From Strongylocentrotus purpuratus (lineage: Eukaryota; Echinodermata; Echinoidea; Camarodonta; Strongylocentrotidae), in the NCBI RefSeq assembly GCF_000002235.5, contig NW_022145601.1, forward strand, positions 7,823,660 to 7,887,659: DNA of 64,000 bases, given 5' to 3'. Made by a program: the position numbers and the translations under genes. Shown piece by piece: positions 45,652-57,840 of the stretch. A model generated the notes under the pieces. It saw nothing but the letters and a program-made list of their open reading frames with translations. It was not told the origin of the DNA and ran no database searches. Numbering within the stretch: position 1 is the stretch's first letter; every line of letters begins with the position of its first letter.

Positions 45652-47109
45652 AACGGCAGGTCTACTTTCTTTTAAACTTTGTTTCATTATAAATAAATGA
45701 GTAATTAAAAAGTTAGATTTTGGTATTGGCCTCCCTAACAATAGAGCTAGATTTTAATTCTAGAGCTCTACCGAGACGAGTACGAGAGTTCCCATCCCCG
45801 ACCCCGGCGGCCCGGCTTAATTCGCAACGGAGCTCCGGTGAGTTAGCTTGCTGAGCTGAGCTGAGTTTACTTGGCTTGGAAAAACATTTCTTTGGTATTC
45901 TGAACAGATGGCAAAATACACATATCTACTCACTTTAGACTTTGACGGTCTAAGCTTTAAGCTAGAGATTCTTTGGCCCATTCAGTTCACGGTTGAGATT
46001 TTGAAACTTAATTTGACAGCGATCACCCGGAAATTGCCTGTTGTGTATATACGGTACATGCAAGGCAACGTTAACGTACCGTACCCTGCCCAGTTACCGC
46101 CCCCCTGTTACCAGTGGCTTATTAGACACAACGGCCGTCTTCCATCGCCCGAGTTTCTACGGTGCGCAATGAAGGCGTGCGACTAACTTGCCTATAGCAG
46201 CATACACGTTGTAAGGAACATGTGCACGAAATATGGTACACTGTCGATCGCCCATTTTAACGGAGATACGCGAATGACGTCACTGTGCAGCAGTCAGCTA
46301 TGCGCTTATTTAGGTGTGAATCAACCTTTTTAAAAAACATCAAGTTCCTATTCAAAACGATCAGAATAAAAATATGGTGGAAATTTTACTTTTGTTTAAA
46401 GAGATATGGAAGTTTAAATTCCTGATGTTTTACCTGAGCAAATTTCTTGCGAAAATTATTATTTATAAAAAAGTTATCGAGGCTTGAACTCGGCCATGTC
46501 GCCCTGTGATGCCCCTGCCCTATTTCCGCCCACTCAAACACACGCGCTAGTTCAGTGTATGTACCGTGCGTTGTTTATGCTCTAACAGAGAAAAGGTTAT
46601 CTGCCCGTGGTTTTTTAGTCTATTTGTGTGTTTTTAGGTCTGCGGTTGGTTTTTTGAAAGTGCACACTTCATTGTCTTTTTTCCATGATAAAACACTCGG
46701 TTTACTCCATAAAATCGCAACTCGAGAGTATGAAGAAGGTGAAGAATACACAAATACTATAAAACTACATTCGACCTATAAACAGTTTGTAAATTGGGAA
46801 TTCACCCCCCCCCCCCCCCGTATATGTTGACCTACATTTTGCAAATAAAAGAAAGATCATAAATGAGATAACATGGTCACCAGGCATAAAACTCTTTACT
46901 GGGATTACAGCCATGCAGTTGTCAAAATCTGCCAGACGGAACGTTGTTTCACTTTTTGATGAGCAATCATAACCGTGCTACTAAACTTAACATTTTGCAG
47001 GCTCACTTGCATGGTCTACAAAATAATCATTTAGAGGTGGCCATTCATTTTTTGTTGAGTTTACAACCAGAAAATAAAATTCAGTGTAAATTGAGTAGCT
47101 GTTTATTTA
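45652..47109 (+). other. intergenic, no recognised gene
   Basis: A 92-codon open frame at 45908-46186 and a 91-codon one at 46555-46830 have no recognisable motif and no splice context. A C run lies at 46806-46820. Confidence 0.5.
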
Positions 47110-47119
47110 TTGCCCTTTG

Positions 47120-47610
47120 AAGGTTCTAGGTCAATTACCCCTTGGGCATGTCACCCCCGGCCAATTAGCGGTACAATAATTACCCCAAGGACGATTACCC
47201 CCCCCCCCCGAGGACAACCACCCCGAGGAAGTTACTCCCCCCCCCCGAAAAATTACCCTCTAGGACAATTATTACCCCCCCCCCCCGTGGACAATTAAAC
47301 CCCCAGAGGACAATTACCACCCCCTGAAATTAATGATCTCCCCCTAAAAATTACCCAACTAATTATTGAGGTTGACTTCCCCCTGTTCATACTGAACAGG
47401 GGGTAGTCCTCGGGGCGGTTGTCATTGGTTGTCCCAGGGGGGCATTGTCCTATATAGGGGTTAAGTTTCAGGGGGGGGGGGGGGGGGGGACTCTTTTCCG
47501 GGGGTAGCTCGTCGAGGCACGGTAATTGTCCTTAGGGGTAATTATCTTTGGGGGTAGTTTTCCGGGGGGTAATGGTAGGCGAATAAGGTGGGAGGCTGAG
47601 ATTGAACCCC
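47120..47610. repeat. imperfect foldback of ACCCC/GGGGT tracts
   Basis: The left half repeats GGACAATTACCCC-like words with C runs up to about 12; the right half repeats GGGGTAATTNTCC-like words with G runs up to about 19. At the centre CCCCCTGTTCA (47379-47389) and TGAACAGGGGG (47393-47403) form a perfect 11-bp stem with a 3-base loop, and outer tracts pair imperfectly on both sides. Confidence 0.75.
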
Positions 47611-49844
47611 CCCCCCCCGAAGAATGTTGCAATGATGTTTGGCCGTTCGTTCGATCGAGCAACCGACAATTTCTGGTAACGATGTGGTAATGTGATAATC
47701 ATGCAGTTAAATTTTGTGACAAAATTATATATGATTGATTAATGTTGCAAAAAATGCTGGAAGTTCGGTTCTCCAAAAGTGATCCCGATGACAACTAAGT
47801 CCGGCTTTTAAAAAAGTTGCCAGGTTTGGTAGATTTGCAAAAAGTTTGTATTTATGTTCTATGTCGCTGAAGCTTGTGTCGCCTTTCAATCCAGCGTCGT
47901 GGCTTTGTAGCGAAAAGAGTGCTTGTTTCTGATACGATACAGGATGCAGGCAGAGGATTGATGTATTAGTTTTTGTTTTAATTAATTTAGTTTAATTTAT
48001 TCCCTCAATTTTCTTCGATTACACCCCTCCTTTCCCCGATTTTTCTTTTAGTCTCCCTCTTCACTTTTACATCCTTTTTCTTAGTGCTTCTATACATTAG
48101 GCTATAATATCTTTTTTCAAATGTTTGTGTGTTATATATTTTTGCCAACACGGACCATGACATTTTCGCTGCTATCAAATTTCCGTCAGCTGACTGTGAA
48201 TAAAATAAATGTTGTTTTATGTGAAATAAACCTATATGAATGGCTATCGAAAGAGTAGTATAAAACTATAAATGATACATTTCACAAGGGCCTATACGCC
48301 TGTCAGCCTTTCAAATGGCTAGGGTAATTCTTATATACGTTGTTAGTTTGCTAAAGTTTTATGGCGAATAAAAGGTGAACATTTTTTTATCTCTATCCAT
48401 CACATTAATATCTCTCGGCAATAAAATGAATGAATATTGAATGAATAAATAAATAGATGAATTATGTAGAAGATGTGGGGGAGGGGGTATAGTGCCAAAT
48501 TTAGAGAAGGGCAATACATTGCAGGACATGATTTGAGTTGTTCTCGGTAATGTCAACAAAATACTTATACAATAGCTTTCAACCCTCTTTGGATGTTGAA
48601 GTGGCAAAAACGTGACTGGTGACCCCCCCCCCCCCTACCACCACTCCTTTTGCATTAATTATTATACTACATTATTTTGCAAAAAAAAAACACTGACTTT
48701 CTATGGAAGTGAATCGACAACTTCGTTTTTAAGATCATTTCGGAAAGTTTTGTCTTTCAAGTTGGCTATAATTATTATTGAATGCATTATCAAAATATAA
48801 TACTGCATAATTTAGAACAAGTGGAAAACAAAAAACACAACAACTTGAAGTCTTAAACAAATAATCAAAAAGGAAACCACATTTGCGTTATAGACCTATA
48901 TACCCTAAAATTGTAATGATGATGATTTAGACGATGTCGGCGATGATGATAATTCTAATGACAATATTGCTAGATGCTTTTTCCAACCAATTATGCCTAA
49001 AAATATACGCTAATTTATTTTTGAATCAAGATTTGAGAGATGTCGAGAATAGTTTGCATTTAAAAATAATTAAAAATGAAGCACCATTACTTTATTTTAC
49101 AATATGTTCACTTTGATAGTGGTTATAGTTTTTTTTTAAAATAAATTCTTTCACCCTAGTGGTTAATTTAAAAATGATTAGCGATATGTTAAGTGTCTTT
49201 AGTCAGATTTGTTTGATTACCATTATTAAAACATTAAAGACAAGTCACAGGATTTTCCCGGAAAGGCAGTTACAGAATTTTCCCAGATCAGAAAGTGGTG
49301 AATAACAGTGAACAGACATTATTAGTAGGCCTACAGAGGCAAAAGAAGAAATAAAGAAAGAAATATCAATTATCAAAATATCATGTAGATCAAATTCTAC
49401 TGGGAAGCAATTTTATTTGGCCTAACGTTTACCCGAGATGTCTCCCTTTTCTATACTTTTGATGCGCGTCCACCATCGGGACGAATTAGGGCAGGTCTAG
49501 GCGGAAATAGGCAAGGAAAATGCCTCACGCAGACGGCGCACTACGGACAATTGCTTACGATTTCAGGCATAAGAATGGCATGGTTGGATTCGCTAGAATT
49601 TCGGCTACAAATTGATATACATTAGCGCCTGTATAATTCATTTTCAGAAAAGTTATCTAAGAAAAACTGCCTATCGGGCGGATACCGGGCAGGGTACGGT
49701 ACTGTAGCTGCTGCTGCTCCTATAGTATTAAATACAACCCACTGATCTCTACGGAAAAATCATGTTGTTGTTGTTGTTGTTTTAGTTTTAAGGGCGTGTG
49801 TCATTCAATTATGAATATTTACGAATCTTCTGATTCTTGTCCTA
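47611..49844 (+). other. intergenic, no recognised gene
   Basis: AT-rich, with a C run (48623-48635) and a GTT tract (49764-49781). No open frame with family similarity. Confidence 0.5.
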
Positions 49845-51179
49845 AAATCATATATAATTGATGGTTTTTAAAACGGTATCATTTGAATTTCCATTTCCAA
49901 GCATTATTTTGAACTGTCCCGAAATTGTTTTCCTTTCTTGAAATCAGACTACAGCCCCAGCCTATTCTTTTCTTATGCATGGGGATATTGAAAGGCCTTG
50001 TCCTCCCAGACAAGGATAAATAGCTTATTCAGTATGCTACCTTTAGAGACAATACTTTAAAATAATGCTGTCATTGTTGCAATGTCAGGAATGCTATTAT
50101 TACCTCTTTGGTAATCCACGTATTTGCCAAAAGTATTCGCTCAATGAAGGGAGGGTCGGATTTGTTTTCTTCAATTCATTAATTGATGCCATATCTGAAA
50201 GAGCTGAGTAGTTTGTTACGTAACTATTCAAAAATTGCAGGTGCAAGCTATTGAAAAGCCAAGCTTCCTTTATTCATTGGTGCCCTTTTATAGAATTCGT
50301 AGCGTATACTAAATTAATAGACCCGTGTTCTCTTCATCATGCTATGTCAGGGCAGTAACCTATTGTCATATCACTTTAAGTTAAAGTCAGTAGTTTGCAG
50401 AATAAATGAAAATAACATAAAACATCCCTAATATATCAGTAACTGAAAGAAAAAAATTAGGGGCAATCTTGACAACATCGGACTACAAAAATAATAATAA
50501 ATATGCCTCCCGAAAGCGTGAAATCAGTAAATCGGCATATTTTGTAAAGTCATTAACATGCAGAAAGTGTTAACAACAAACGAACCAGAGAATGGCACTG
50601 AGGCAAAGTGGTCTTGTGGATAAGACTGATCGCATCACAATGTAATGTATCCGGTTCGACTCCCAGCTTCTCCTTTATTTGTTTTATTATTATTTTTCTT
50701 CACCCCATGATACTGACTTTCCATCTCTTTTTTAAAGGGGTCACCCCCCACCTTCTAAACAAAGGAGTAAATAACATGTGATACTCTTTTTTTTTTTTTT
50801 AAGGGCGACTTTTTGAATTACTTAGTCGTTAGAATACATCTTTTGCTACATCTACAACAATAAGTATCAATATGAAAAAATACATAGAGATTGGCAGTGT
50901 GACACATTTAATTTAGTCTAGTGGATAGGCAATTGCCTGGTAACTGGAAGGTATCGGGTTCGACACACAGCAAGTGCTTTAAAAAAAAAATCTTTGTAAT
51001 AGAAAAACTTATGTTAAACCCCTTTTTGTTTTATCTCACTCAAAGTCCATACTTATTGCTATTCTTTTAATTGATACAATTTTTTTAATTTTTTTTTTTG
51101 GGGGGGGGGCGGGGGGGGGGGGGGTAGATGGCGGTCGGTAGCGGTAGCCACAGAGCCATGTTCATTTTTAAAACAAGAT
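49845..51179 (+). repeat. diverged edge unit of the 2.75-kb satellite (5'-truncated)
   Basis: Starts inside the unit (TTTTTAAAACGGTATCATTT at about 49865). It carries a tRNA-like module I (50600-50673), a single module II (50901-50977, one copy instead of three), a G run (51101-51124) and a GGTAGCGGTAGCC word, but no 18-bp minisatellite. Clearly older than the units to its right. Confidence 0.75.
50600..50673 (+). ncRNA. tRNA-like module I, diverged copy
   Basis: Box A-like GTGGTCTTGTGGATAAG and box B-like CCGGTTCGACTCCCAG. No consistent acceptor stem, so a tRNA-derived sequence rather than a tRNA gene. Confidence 0.5.
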
Positions 51180-52361
51180 TCAAGAGCCTAGCTCTTATTG
51201 CCAGGTCAACAACGTTTTTTTACATTTTCAATCCTAATTTCCTCGTTTAAATCACTCTCTACTGTCCCGTACTATCCTTTTCCAGTCTGTATACAACTTA
51301 TTTGTAGCATGCATGCAATGAACGGTGTTTTACTCCTCCTATAAATTTAATAAAAGCGCCCTAATCTTGCACGAGGTGAGACAAAGGGCCTTTTACATTT
51401 GAAAGCATTCACCCCACCTCGCCTGTATACCCGAGCAAAATTAAATAGTGCTCAACAATAAAAACCCCCAGTCTTGGGTCAAGAGGTCCATTATTTGTTT
51501 GTTTATTTAGTTATTTTATTTAATTGACATTGTACAGTACTATTAAATATCAGGTATATTGGATGCTCTGTTTTAAATACAGTCAAGATTGCCGGGCAAT
51601 GAATTACATCCTGCTTCTTGTCCTCAAACCATATCTTTCTGGTTTTTAAAACGGTATCATTTGAATTTCCATTTCCAAGCATTATTTTGAACTGTCCCGA
51701 AATTGTTTTCCTTTCTTGAAATCAGACTACAGCCCCAGTCTAAAGTGCTTGTCCTCCCAGACAAGGACAAAGAGCCTCTTCGGTAGGTTTAGGGACAATG
51801 CATCAAAATAACGCGGTCATTGTTGCAATGTCAGGAATGCTATTATTACCTCCTCTTTGGTAATCCTCGCATTTGACCAAACAAAAGTCACTCAATGAAG
51901 GGAGGGTCAGGTTTGTTTTCAATTCACTAATATTATTGATGCCATGTCTGAAAGAGCTGAGTAGTTTGTTACGTAACTATTCAAAAATTGCAGGTGCAAG
52001 CTATTGAAAAGCCAAGCTTCCTTTATTCATTGGTGCCCTTTTATAGAATTCGTAGCGTATACTAAATTGAATAGACCCGTGTTCTATTCATTATGCAATG
52101 TCAGGGCAGTAACCTATTGTCATATCACTTTAAGTTAAAGTCAGTAGTTTGCAGAATAAATGAAAATAACATAAAACATCCCTAATATATCAGTAACTGA
52201 AAGAAAAAAATTAGGGGCAATCTTGACAACATCGGACTACAAAAATAATAATAAATATGCCTCCCGAAAGCGTGAAATCAGTAAATCGGCATATTTTGTA
52301 AAGTCATTAACAGCTAGCTGGCAATCGACAGCTAGCTGGCAATCGACAGCTAGCTGGCAAT
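51180..52361 (+). repeat. satellite unit 0, internally deleted
   Basis: Begins CAAGAGCC at 51180 and follows the unit to AAGTCATTAA at 52310. It then jumps straight to three minisatellite copies (52309-52361), omitting both tRNA-like modules and the G/C-run region (about 1.5 kb). Confidence 0.8.
52309..52361. repeat. 18-bp minisatellite, 3 copies
   Basis: Units of CGACAGCTAGCTGGCAAT, the first lacking its leading base; the core CAGCTAGCTG is a perfect palindrome. Confidence 0.9.
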
Positions 52362-53566
52362 CAAGAGCCTCTTATTGCTAGGTTTACAACGTTGTTTTAC
52401 ATTTGCAATTATAATTTCCTAGTTTTATTCACTCTCTACAGTCCCGTACTATCTCTTTTTCAGTCTGTAAACAACTTTGCAACACGAAAACAATGATGAA
52501 CAGGGTTTTACTTCTCGTATAAATTTATTAGAAGTGCCCTATGTCATTTTGCACGAAGTGATACAAAGGGCCTTTCAAATTTAAGTCTATTGAAAGCATT
52601 CCCCCACCTAGCCTGTATGACCGAGCAGAATCATTTAGTGCTCAACAATAAAAATCCACAGTCTTCGCTAAAGAGGTCCATTATTTGTTTGTTTATTTAG
52701 TTATTTTATTTAATTGACATTGTACAGTACTATTAAATATCAGGTATATTGGATGCTCTGTTTTAAATACAGTCAAGATTGCCGAGCAATGAATTACATC
52801 CTGCTTCTTGTCCTCAAACCATATCTTTCTGGTTTTTAAAACGGTATCATTTGAATTTCCATTTCCAAGCATTATTTTGAACTGTCCCGAAATTGTTTTC
52901 CTTTCTTGAAATCAGACTACAGCCCCAGTCTAAAGTGCTTGTCCTCCCAGACAAGGACAAAGAGCCTCTTCGGTAGGTTTAGGGACAATGCATCAAAATA
53001 ACGCGGTCATTGTTGCAATGTCAGGAATGCTATTATTACCTCCTCTTTGGTAATCCTCGCATTTGACCAAACAAAAGTCACTCAATGAAGGGAGGGTCAG
53101 GTTTGTTTTCAATTCACTAATATTATTGATGCCATGTCAGAAAGAGCTGAGTAGTTTGTTACGTAACTATTCAAAAATTGCAGGTGCAAGCTATTGAAAA
53201 CAGAATCGAATAGCCAAGCTTCCCTATTCATTGGTGCCCTGTTATAGAATTCGTAGCATATACTGAATTGAATAGACCCGTGTTCTATTCATTATACTAT
53301 GTGAGGGCAGTGGCCTCTTGTCATATCACTTTAAGTTTAAGTCAGCAGTTTGCAAATTAAATGAAATAAACATAAAACCTCACTATTATATCAGTAATAT
53401 CAGTAACTGAAAGAAAAAAAATACGGGCAATCTTGACAACATCGGACTACAAAAATGATGATAATAATGCATCCCGAAAGCGTCAAATCAGTAAATCGGC
53501 ACATTTTGTAAAGTCATTAGCATGCAGAAAGTGTTAACAACAAAAAGCGAACCAGTTATCACGGTG

Positions 53567-53639
53567 AGGCAAAATGGTCTTGTGGATAAAAGTGATCACT
53601 TCACAATGCAATGTACTCGGTTCGAGTCTCAGTTTCTCC
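53567..53639 (+). ncRNA. tRNA-like module I, unit 1
   Basis: TGGTCTTGTGG (box A form) and CGGTTCGAGTCTCAG (box B form), about 45 bp apart. Repeated in unit 3 (59109-59182) and unit 4 (61860-61933). In unit 2 (56300-56365) eight bases spanning box A are missing. Confidence 0.55.
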
Positions 53640-53853
53640 TTTATATAAACCCATGTTATTTTTTTTTCTTCACTCCATAATATTGACTTGTCATCTCTTT
53701 TTTAAAGGGGACACCCCCCCCCCTCAACAAAGAAAAAATAGCATGTAATACTCTTTCTTTAACAAGCGACTCTCTGAATTAGTCAGAAAACATCTTTTGC
53801 TACATCTACAACAATTAGTGTAAGTATGAAGAATACATGAAGATTAGCAATGT

Positions 53854-54206
53854 GACACTTTAGTCTAGTGGGTAGGCAATCGTCTGATAACTGGAAGGTA
53901 TCGGGTTCGACCCCCAGCTGTTGCGTTTTTTTCTTTTGCTACATCTACAACAATAAGTATAAGTATGAAAAAAAAACATGGAGATTAGCAATGTGACACT
54001 TTAGTCTAGTGGGTAGGCAATCGCCTGGTAACTGGAAGGTATCGGGTTCGACCCCCAGCTGTTGCGTTTTTTTCTTTTGCTACATCTACAACAATAAGTA
54101 TAAGTATGAAAAAAAAACATGGAGATTAGCAATGTGACACTTTAGTCTAGTGGGTAGGCAATCGCCTGGTAACTGGAAGGTATCGGGTTCGACACCCAGC
54201 TGTTGC
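53854..54206 (+). ncRNA. tRNA-like module II, tandem triplet, unit 1
   Basis: Three copies starting at 53854, 53995 and 54136 (141-bp period). Each has box A TAGTCTAGTGG and box B GGGTTCGACCCC or GGGTTCGACACC, and is followed by a run of seven or more T, as RNA polymerase III would need. The 7-bp acceptor arms do not pair and the D stem pairs poorly, so this is a tRNA-derived SINE-like head and not a functional tRNA. Confidence 0.6.
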
Positions 54207-54964
54207 TTTTTTTTTAATCTTTGAAAAAGAAAAACTGATGTCAAACCCATTTTGATCTCACTCAAAGTCCATATTTATTGCTATTCTCTTAATTGATCTA
54301 TACAATGAGCTTGCAATTAACTTGTAAGCAAGGTAAAGTATTATATTTACGAAGTACAAGAAGGACAGGAATCCTGTTTTATCTATTTATCAAACATTAT
54401 TACATTCAATACTTTTTCAGTCCCAATGAGAGAGAGAGAGAGAGAGAAAGAGAAAGAGAGCCAGAAAGAGACAAGTGAAGAGAACCCAATACACCTCATC
54501 AGTGTAATAAAGTCTGATGATCTTAATCTACATACTTACTTCAAATATTTTGCCGGGCAGATATTATTATTTATAAAAACAAACCAATTTTGGAGTTTTA
54601 TAATAAATATTATTGTTGTTGTTGTTGTTGATGTAAAACAATGAGAAAATAGGGACCTTTTGCGGGGGGGGGGGGAGCAATGTAGAAAAAAACTACAGGG
54701 GAGCCTTGGGATTTTTATTTGGGGGGGGGGGTGGGTATCGGCGCGGATTCAGGATTTCTTAGGGGGGCCCAAACTTGAAATCAATTTGAAATTTAATGTG
54801 CTGAAATAAAAAAAAATCGTGCCGGCCGATATTTCACTCAGTGGTAGAGGGGGAAGGGGGAGGGGGGGGGGGGGGGTAGAGAGCACTATTTTTTTGTTTG
54901 GCCCTCGAAAATTTGAAAAATCACCCCCCCCCCCCCCACATTAATCGCCAGGGGGGTCCCATCT

Positions 54965-55036
54965 CGACAGCTAGCTGGCAATCGACAGCTAGCTGGCAAT
55001 CGACAGCTAGCTGGCAATCGACAGCTAGCTGGCAAT
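54965..55036. repeat. 18-bp minisatellite, 4 copies
   Basis: CGACAGCTAGCTGGCAAT x4, followed by GCGTAGCCTGGCGGCGG. Confidence 0.95.
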
Positions 55037-56581
55037 GCGTAGCCTGGCGGCGGTAGCGGGTAGCCCCAAAGCCATGTCCATTTAAAAACTGCATTCAAGA
55101 GCCTCTTATTGCTAGGTTTACAACGTTGTTTTACATTTGCAATTATAATTTCCTAGTTTTATTCACTCTCTACAGTCCCGTACTATCTCTTTTTCAGTCT
55201 GTAAACAACTTTGCAACACGAAAACAATGATGAACAGGGTTTTACTTCTCGTATAAATTTATTAGAAGTGCCCTATGTCATTTTGCACGAAGTGATACAA
55301 AGGGCCTTTCAAATTTAAGTCTATTGAAAGCATTCCCCCACCTAGCCTGTATGACCGAGCAGAATCATTTAGTGCTCAACAATAAAAATCCACAGTCTTG
55401 GCTAAAGAGGTCCATTATTTGTTTGTTTATTTAGTTATTTTATTTAATTGACATTGTACAGTACTATTAAATATCAGGTATATTGGATGCTCTGTTTTAA
55501 ATACAGTCAAGATTGCCGAGCAATGAATTACATCCTGCTTCTTGTCCTCAAACCATATCTTTCTGGTTTTTAAAACGGTATCATTTGAATTTCCATTTCC
55601 AAGCATTATTTTGAACTGTCCCGAAATTGTTTTCCTTTCTTGAAATCAGACTACAGCCCCAGTCTAAAGTGCTTGTCCTCCCAGACAAGGACAAAGAGCC
55701 TCTTCGGTAGGTTTAGGGACAATGCATCAAAATAACGCGGTCATTGTTGCAATGTCAGGAATGCTATTATTACCTCCTCTTTGGTAATCCTCGCATTTGA
55801 CCAAACAAAAGTCACTCAATGAAGGGAGGGTCAGGTTTGTTTTCAATTCACTAATATTATTGATGCCATGTCAGAAAGAGCTGAGTAGTTTGTTACGTAA
55901 CTATTCAAAAATTGCAGGTGCAAGCTATTGAAAACAGAATCGAATAGCCAAGCTTCCCTATTCATTGGTGCCCTGTTATAGAATTCGTAGCATATACTGA
56001 ATTGAATAGACCCGTGTTCTATTCATTATACTATGTGAGGGCAGTGGCCTCTTGTCATATCACTTTAAGTTTAAGTCAGCAGTTTGCAAATTAAATGAAA
56101 TAAACATAAAACCTCACTATTATATCAGTAATATCAGTAACTGAAAGAAAAAAAATACGGGCAATCTTGACAACATCGGACTACAAAAATGATGATAATA
56201 ATGCATCCCGAAAGCGTCAAATCAGTAAATCGGCACATTTTGTAAAGTCATTAGCATGCAGAAAGTGTTAACAACAAAAAGCGAACCAGTTATCACGGTG
56301 AGGCAAAATGGATAAAAGTGATCACTTCACAATGCAATGTACTCGGTTCGAGTCTCAGTTTCTCCTTTATATAAACCCATGTTATTTTTTTTTCTTCACT
56401 CCATAATATTGACTTGTCATCTCTTTTTTAAAGGGGACACCCCCCCCCCCCTCAACAAAGAAAAAATAGCATGTAATACTCTTTCTTTAACAAGCGACTC
56501 TCTGAATTAGTCAGAAAACATCTTTTGCTACATCTACAACAATTAGTGTAAGTATGAAGAATACATGAAGATTAGCAATGT

Positions 56582-56936
56582 GACACTTTAGTCTAGTGGG
56601 TAGGCAATCGTCTGATAACTGGAAGGTATCGGGTTCGACCCCCAGCTGTTGCGTTTTTTTCTTTTGCTACATCTACAACAATAAGTATAAGTATGAAAAA
56701 AAAACATGGAGATTAGCAATGTGACACTTTAGTCTAGTGGGTAGGCAATCGCCTGGTAACTGGAAGGTATCGGGTTCGACCCCCAGCTGTTGCGTTTTTT
56801 TCTTTTGCTACATCTACAACAATAAGTATAAGTATGAAGAAAAAAAACATGGAGATTAGCAATGTGACACTTTAGTCTAGTGGGTAGGCAATCGCCTGGT
56901 AACTGGAAGGTATCGGGTTCGACACCCAGCTGTTGC
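56582..56936 (+). ncRNA. tRNA-like module II, tandem triplet, unit 2
   Basis: Starts 56582, 56723, 56866. The first copy has the CGTCTGATAACTGG variant, the other two CGCCTGGTAACTGG, exactly as in units 1, 3 and 4. Confidence 0.6.
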
Positions 56937-57696
56937 TTTTTTTTTAATCTTTGAAAAAGAAAAACTGATGTCAAACCCATTTTGATCTCACTCAAAGTCC
57001 ATATTTATTGCTATTCTCTTAATTGATCTATACAATGAGCTTGCAATTAACTTGTAAGCAAGGTAAAGTATTATATTTACGAAGTACAAGAAGGACAGGA
57101 ATCCTGTTTTATCTATTTATCAAACATTATTACATTCAATACTTTTTCAGTCCCAATGAGAGAGAGAGAGAGAGAGAAAGAGAAAGAGAGCCAGAAAGAG
57201 ACAAGTGAAGAGAACCCAATACACCTCATCAGTGTAATAAAGTCTGATGATCTTAATCTACATACTTACTTCAAATATTTTGCCGGGCAGATATTATTAT
57301 TTATAAAAACAAACCAATTTTGGAGTTTTATAATAAATATTATTGTTGTTGTTGTTGTTGATGTAAAACAATGAGAAAATAGGGACCTTTTGCGGGGGGG
57401 GGGGGGAGCAATGTAGAAAAAAACTACAGGGGAGCCTTGGGATTTTTATTTGGGGGGGGGGGTGGGTATCGGCGCGGATTCAGGATTTCTTAGGGGGGCC
57501 CAAACTTGAAATCAATTTGAAATTTAATGTGCTGAAATAAAAAAAAATCGTGCCGGCCGATATTTCACTCAGTGGTAGAGGGGGAAGGGGGGGGGGGGGG
57601 GGGGGGGGGTAGAGAGCACTATTTTTTTGTTTGGCCCTCGAAAATTTGAAAAATCACCCCCCCCCCCCCACATTAATCGCCAGGGGGGTCCCATCT

Positions 57697-57840
57697 CGAC
57701 AGCTAGCTGGCAATCGACAGCTAGCTGGCAATCGACAGCTAGCTGGCAATCGACAGCTAGCTGGCAATCGACAGCTAGCTGGCAATCGACAGCTAGCTGG
57801 CAATCGACAGCTAGCTGGCAATCGACAGCTAGCTGGCAAT
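57697..57840. repeat. 18-bp minisatellite, 8 copies
   Basis: 144 bp of exact CGACAGCTAGCTGGCAAT units. Six-residue repeats such as LAVDCQ and ASCRLP in the open frames arise from it. Confidence 0.95.

Larger units (their letters stand above)
52362..55095 (+). repeat. satellite unit 1 (2734 bp)
   Basis: First full unit. Order: CAAGAGCCTCTTATTGCTAG, the TTTGTTTGTTTATTTAGTTA stretch, AAAACGGTATCATTTGAATT, tRNA-like module I (53567-53639), module II triplet (53854-54206), GA repeat, GTT repeat, G runs, C run and minisatellite (54965-55036). No gene; open frames over the GA repeat and minisatellite are artefacts. Confidence 0.9.

Noticed and set aside
45908-46186. 92-codon open frame as a possible small gene
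   Set aside because: No recognised motif, no supporting splice sites and no duplicated or conserved copy in the window.
53854-54206. Functional tRNA genes in the satellite
   Set aside because: Boxes A and B fit, but the acceptor arms do not pair, the D stem is weak and no clear anticodon stem forms; called tRNA-derived instead.
54293-54478. Open frames ending in Arg-Glu repeats, in every satellite unit
   Set aside because: They depend on the GA microsatellite and change length with it (117 codons in unit 4, 61 in the others).
57697-57840. Regular 18-bp repeats resembling a CRISPR array
   Set aside because: Head-to-tail identical units with no spacers in a eukaryotic context; a minisatellite.
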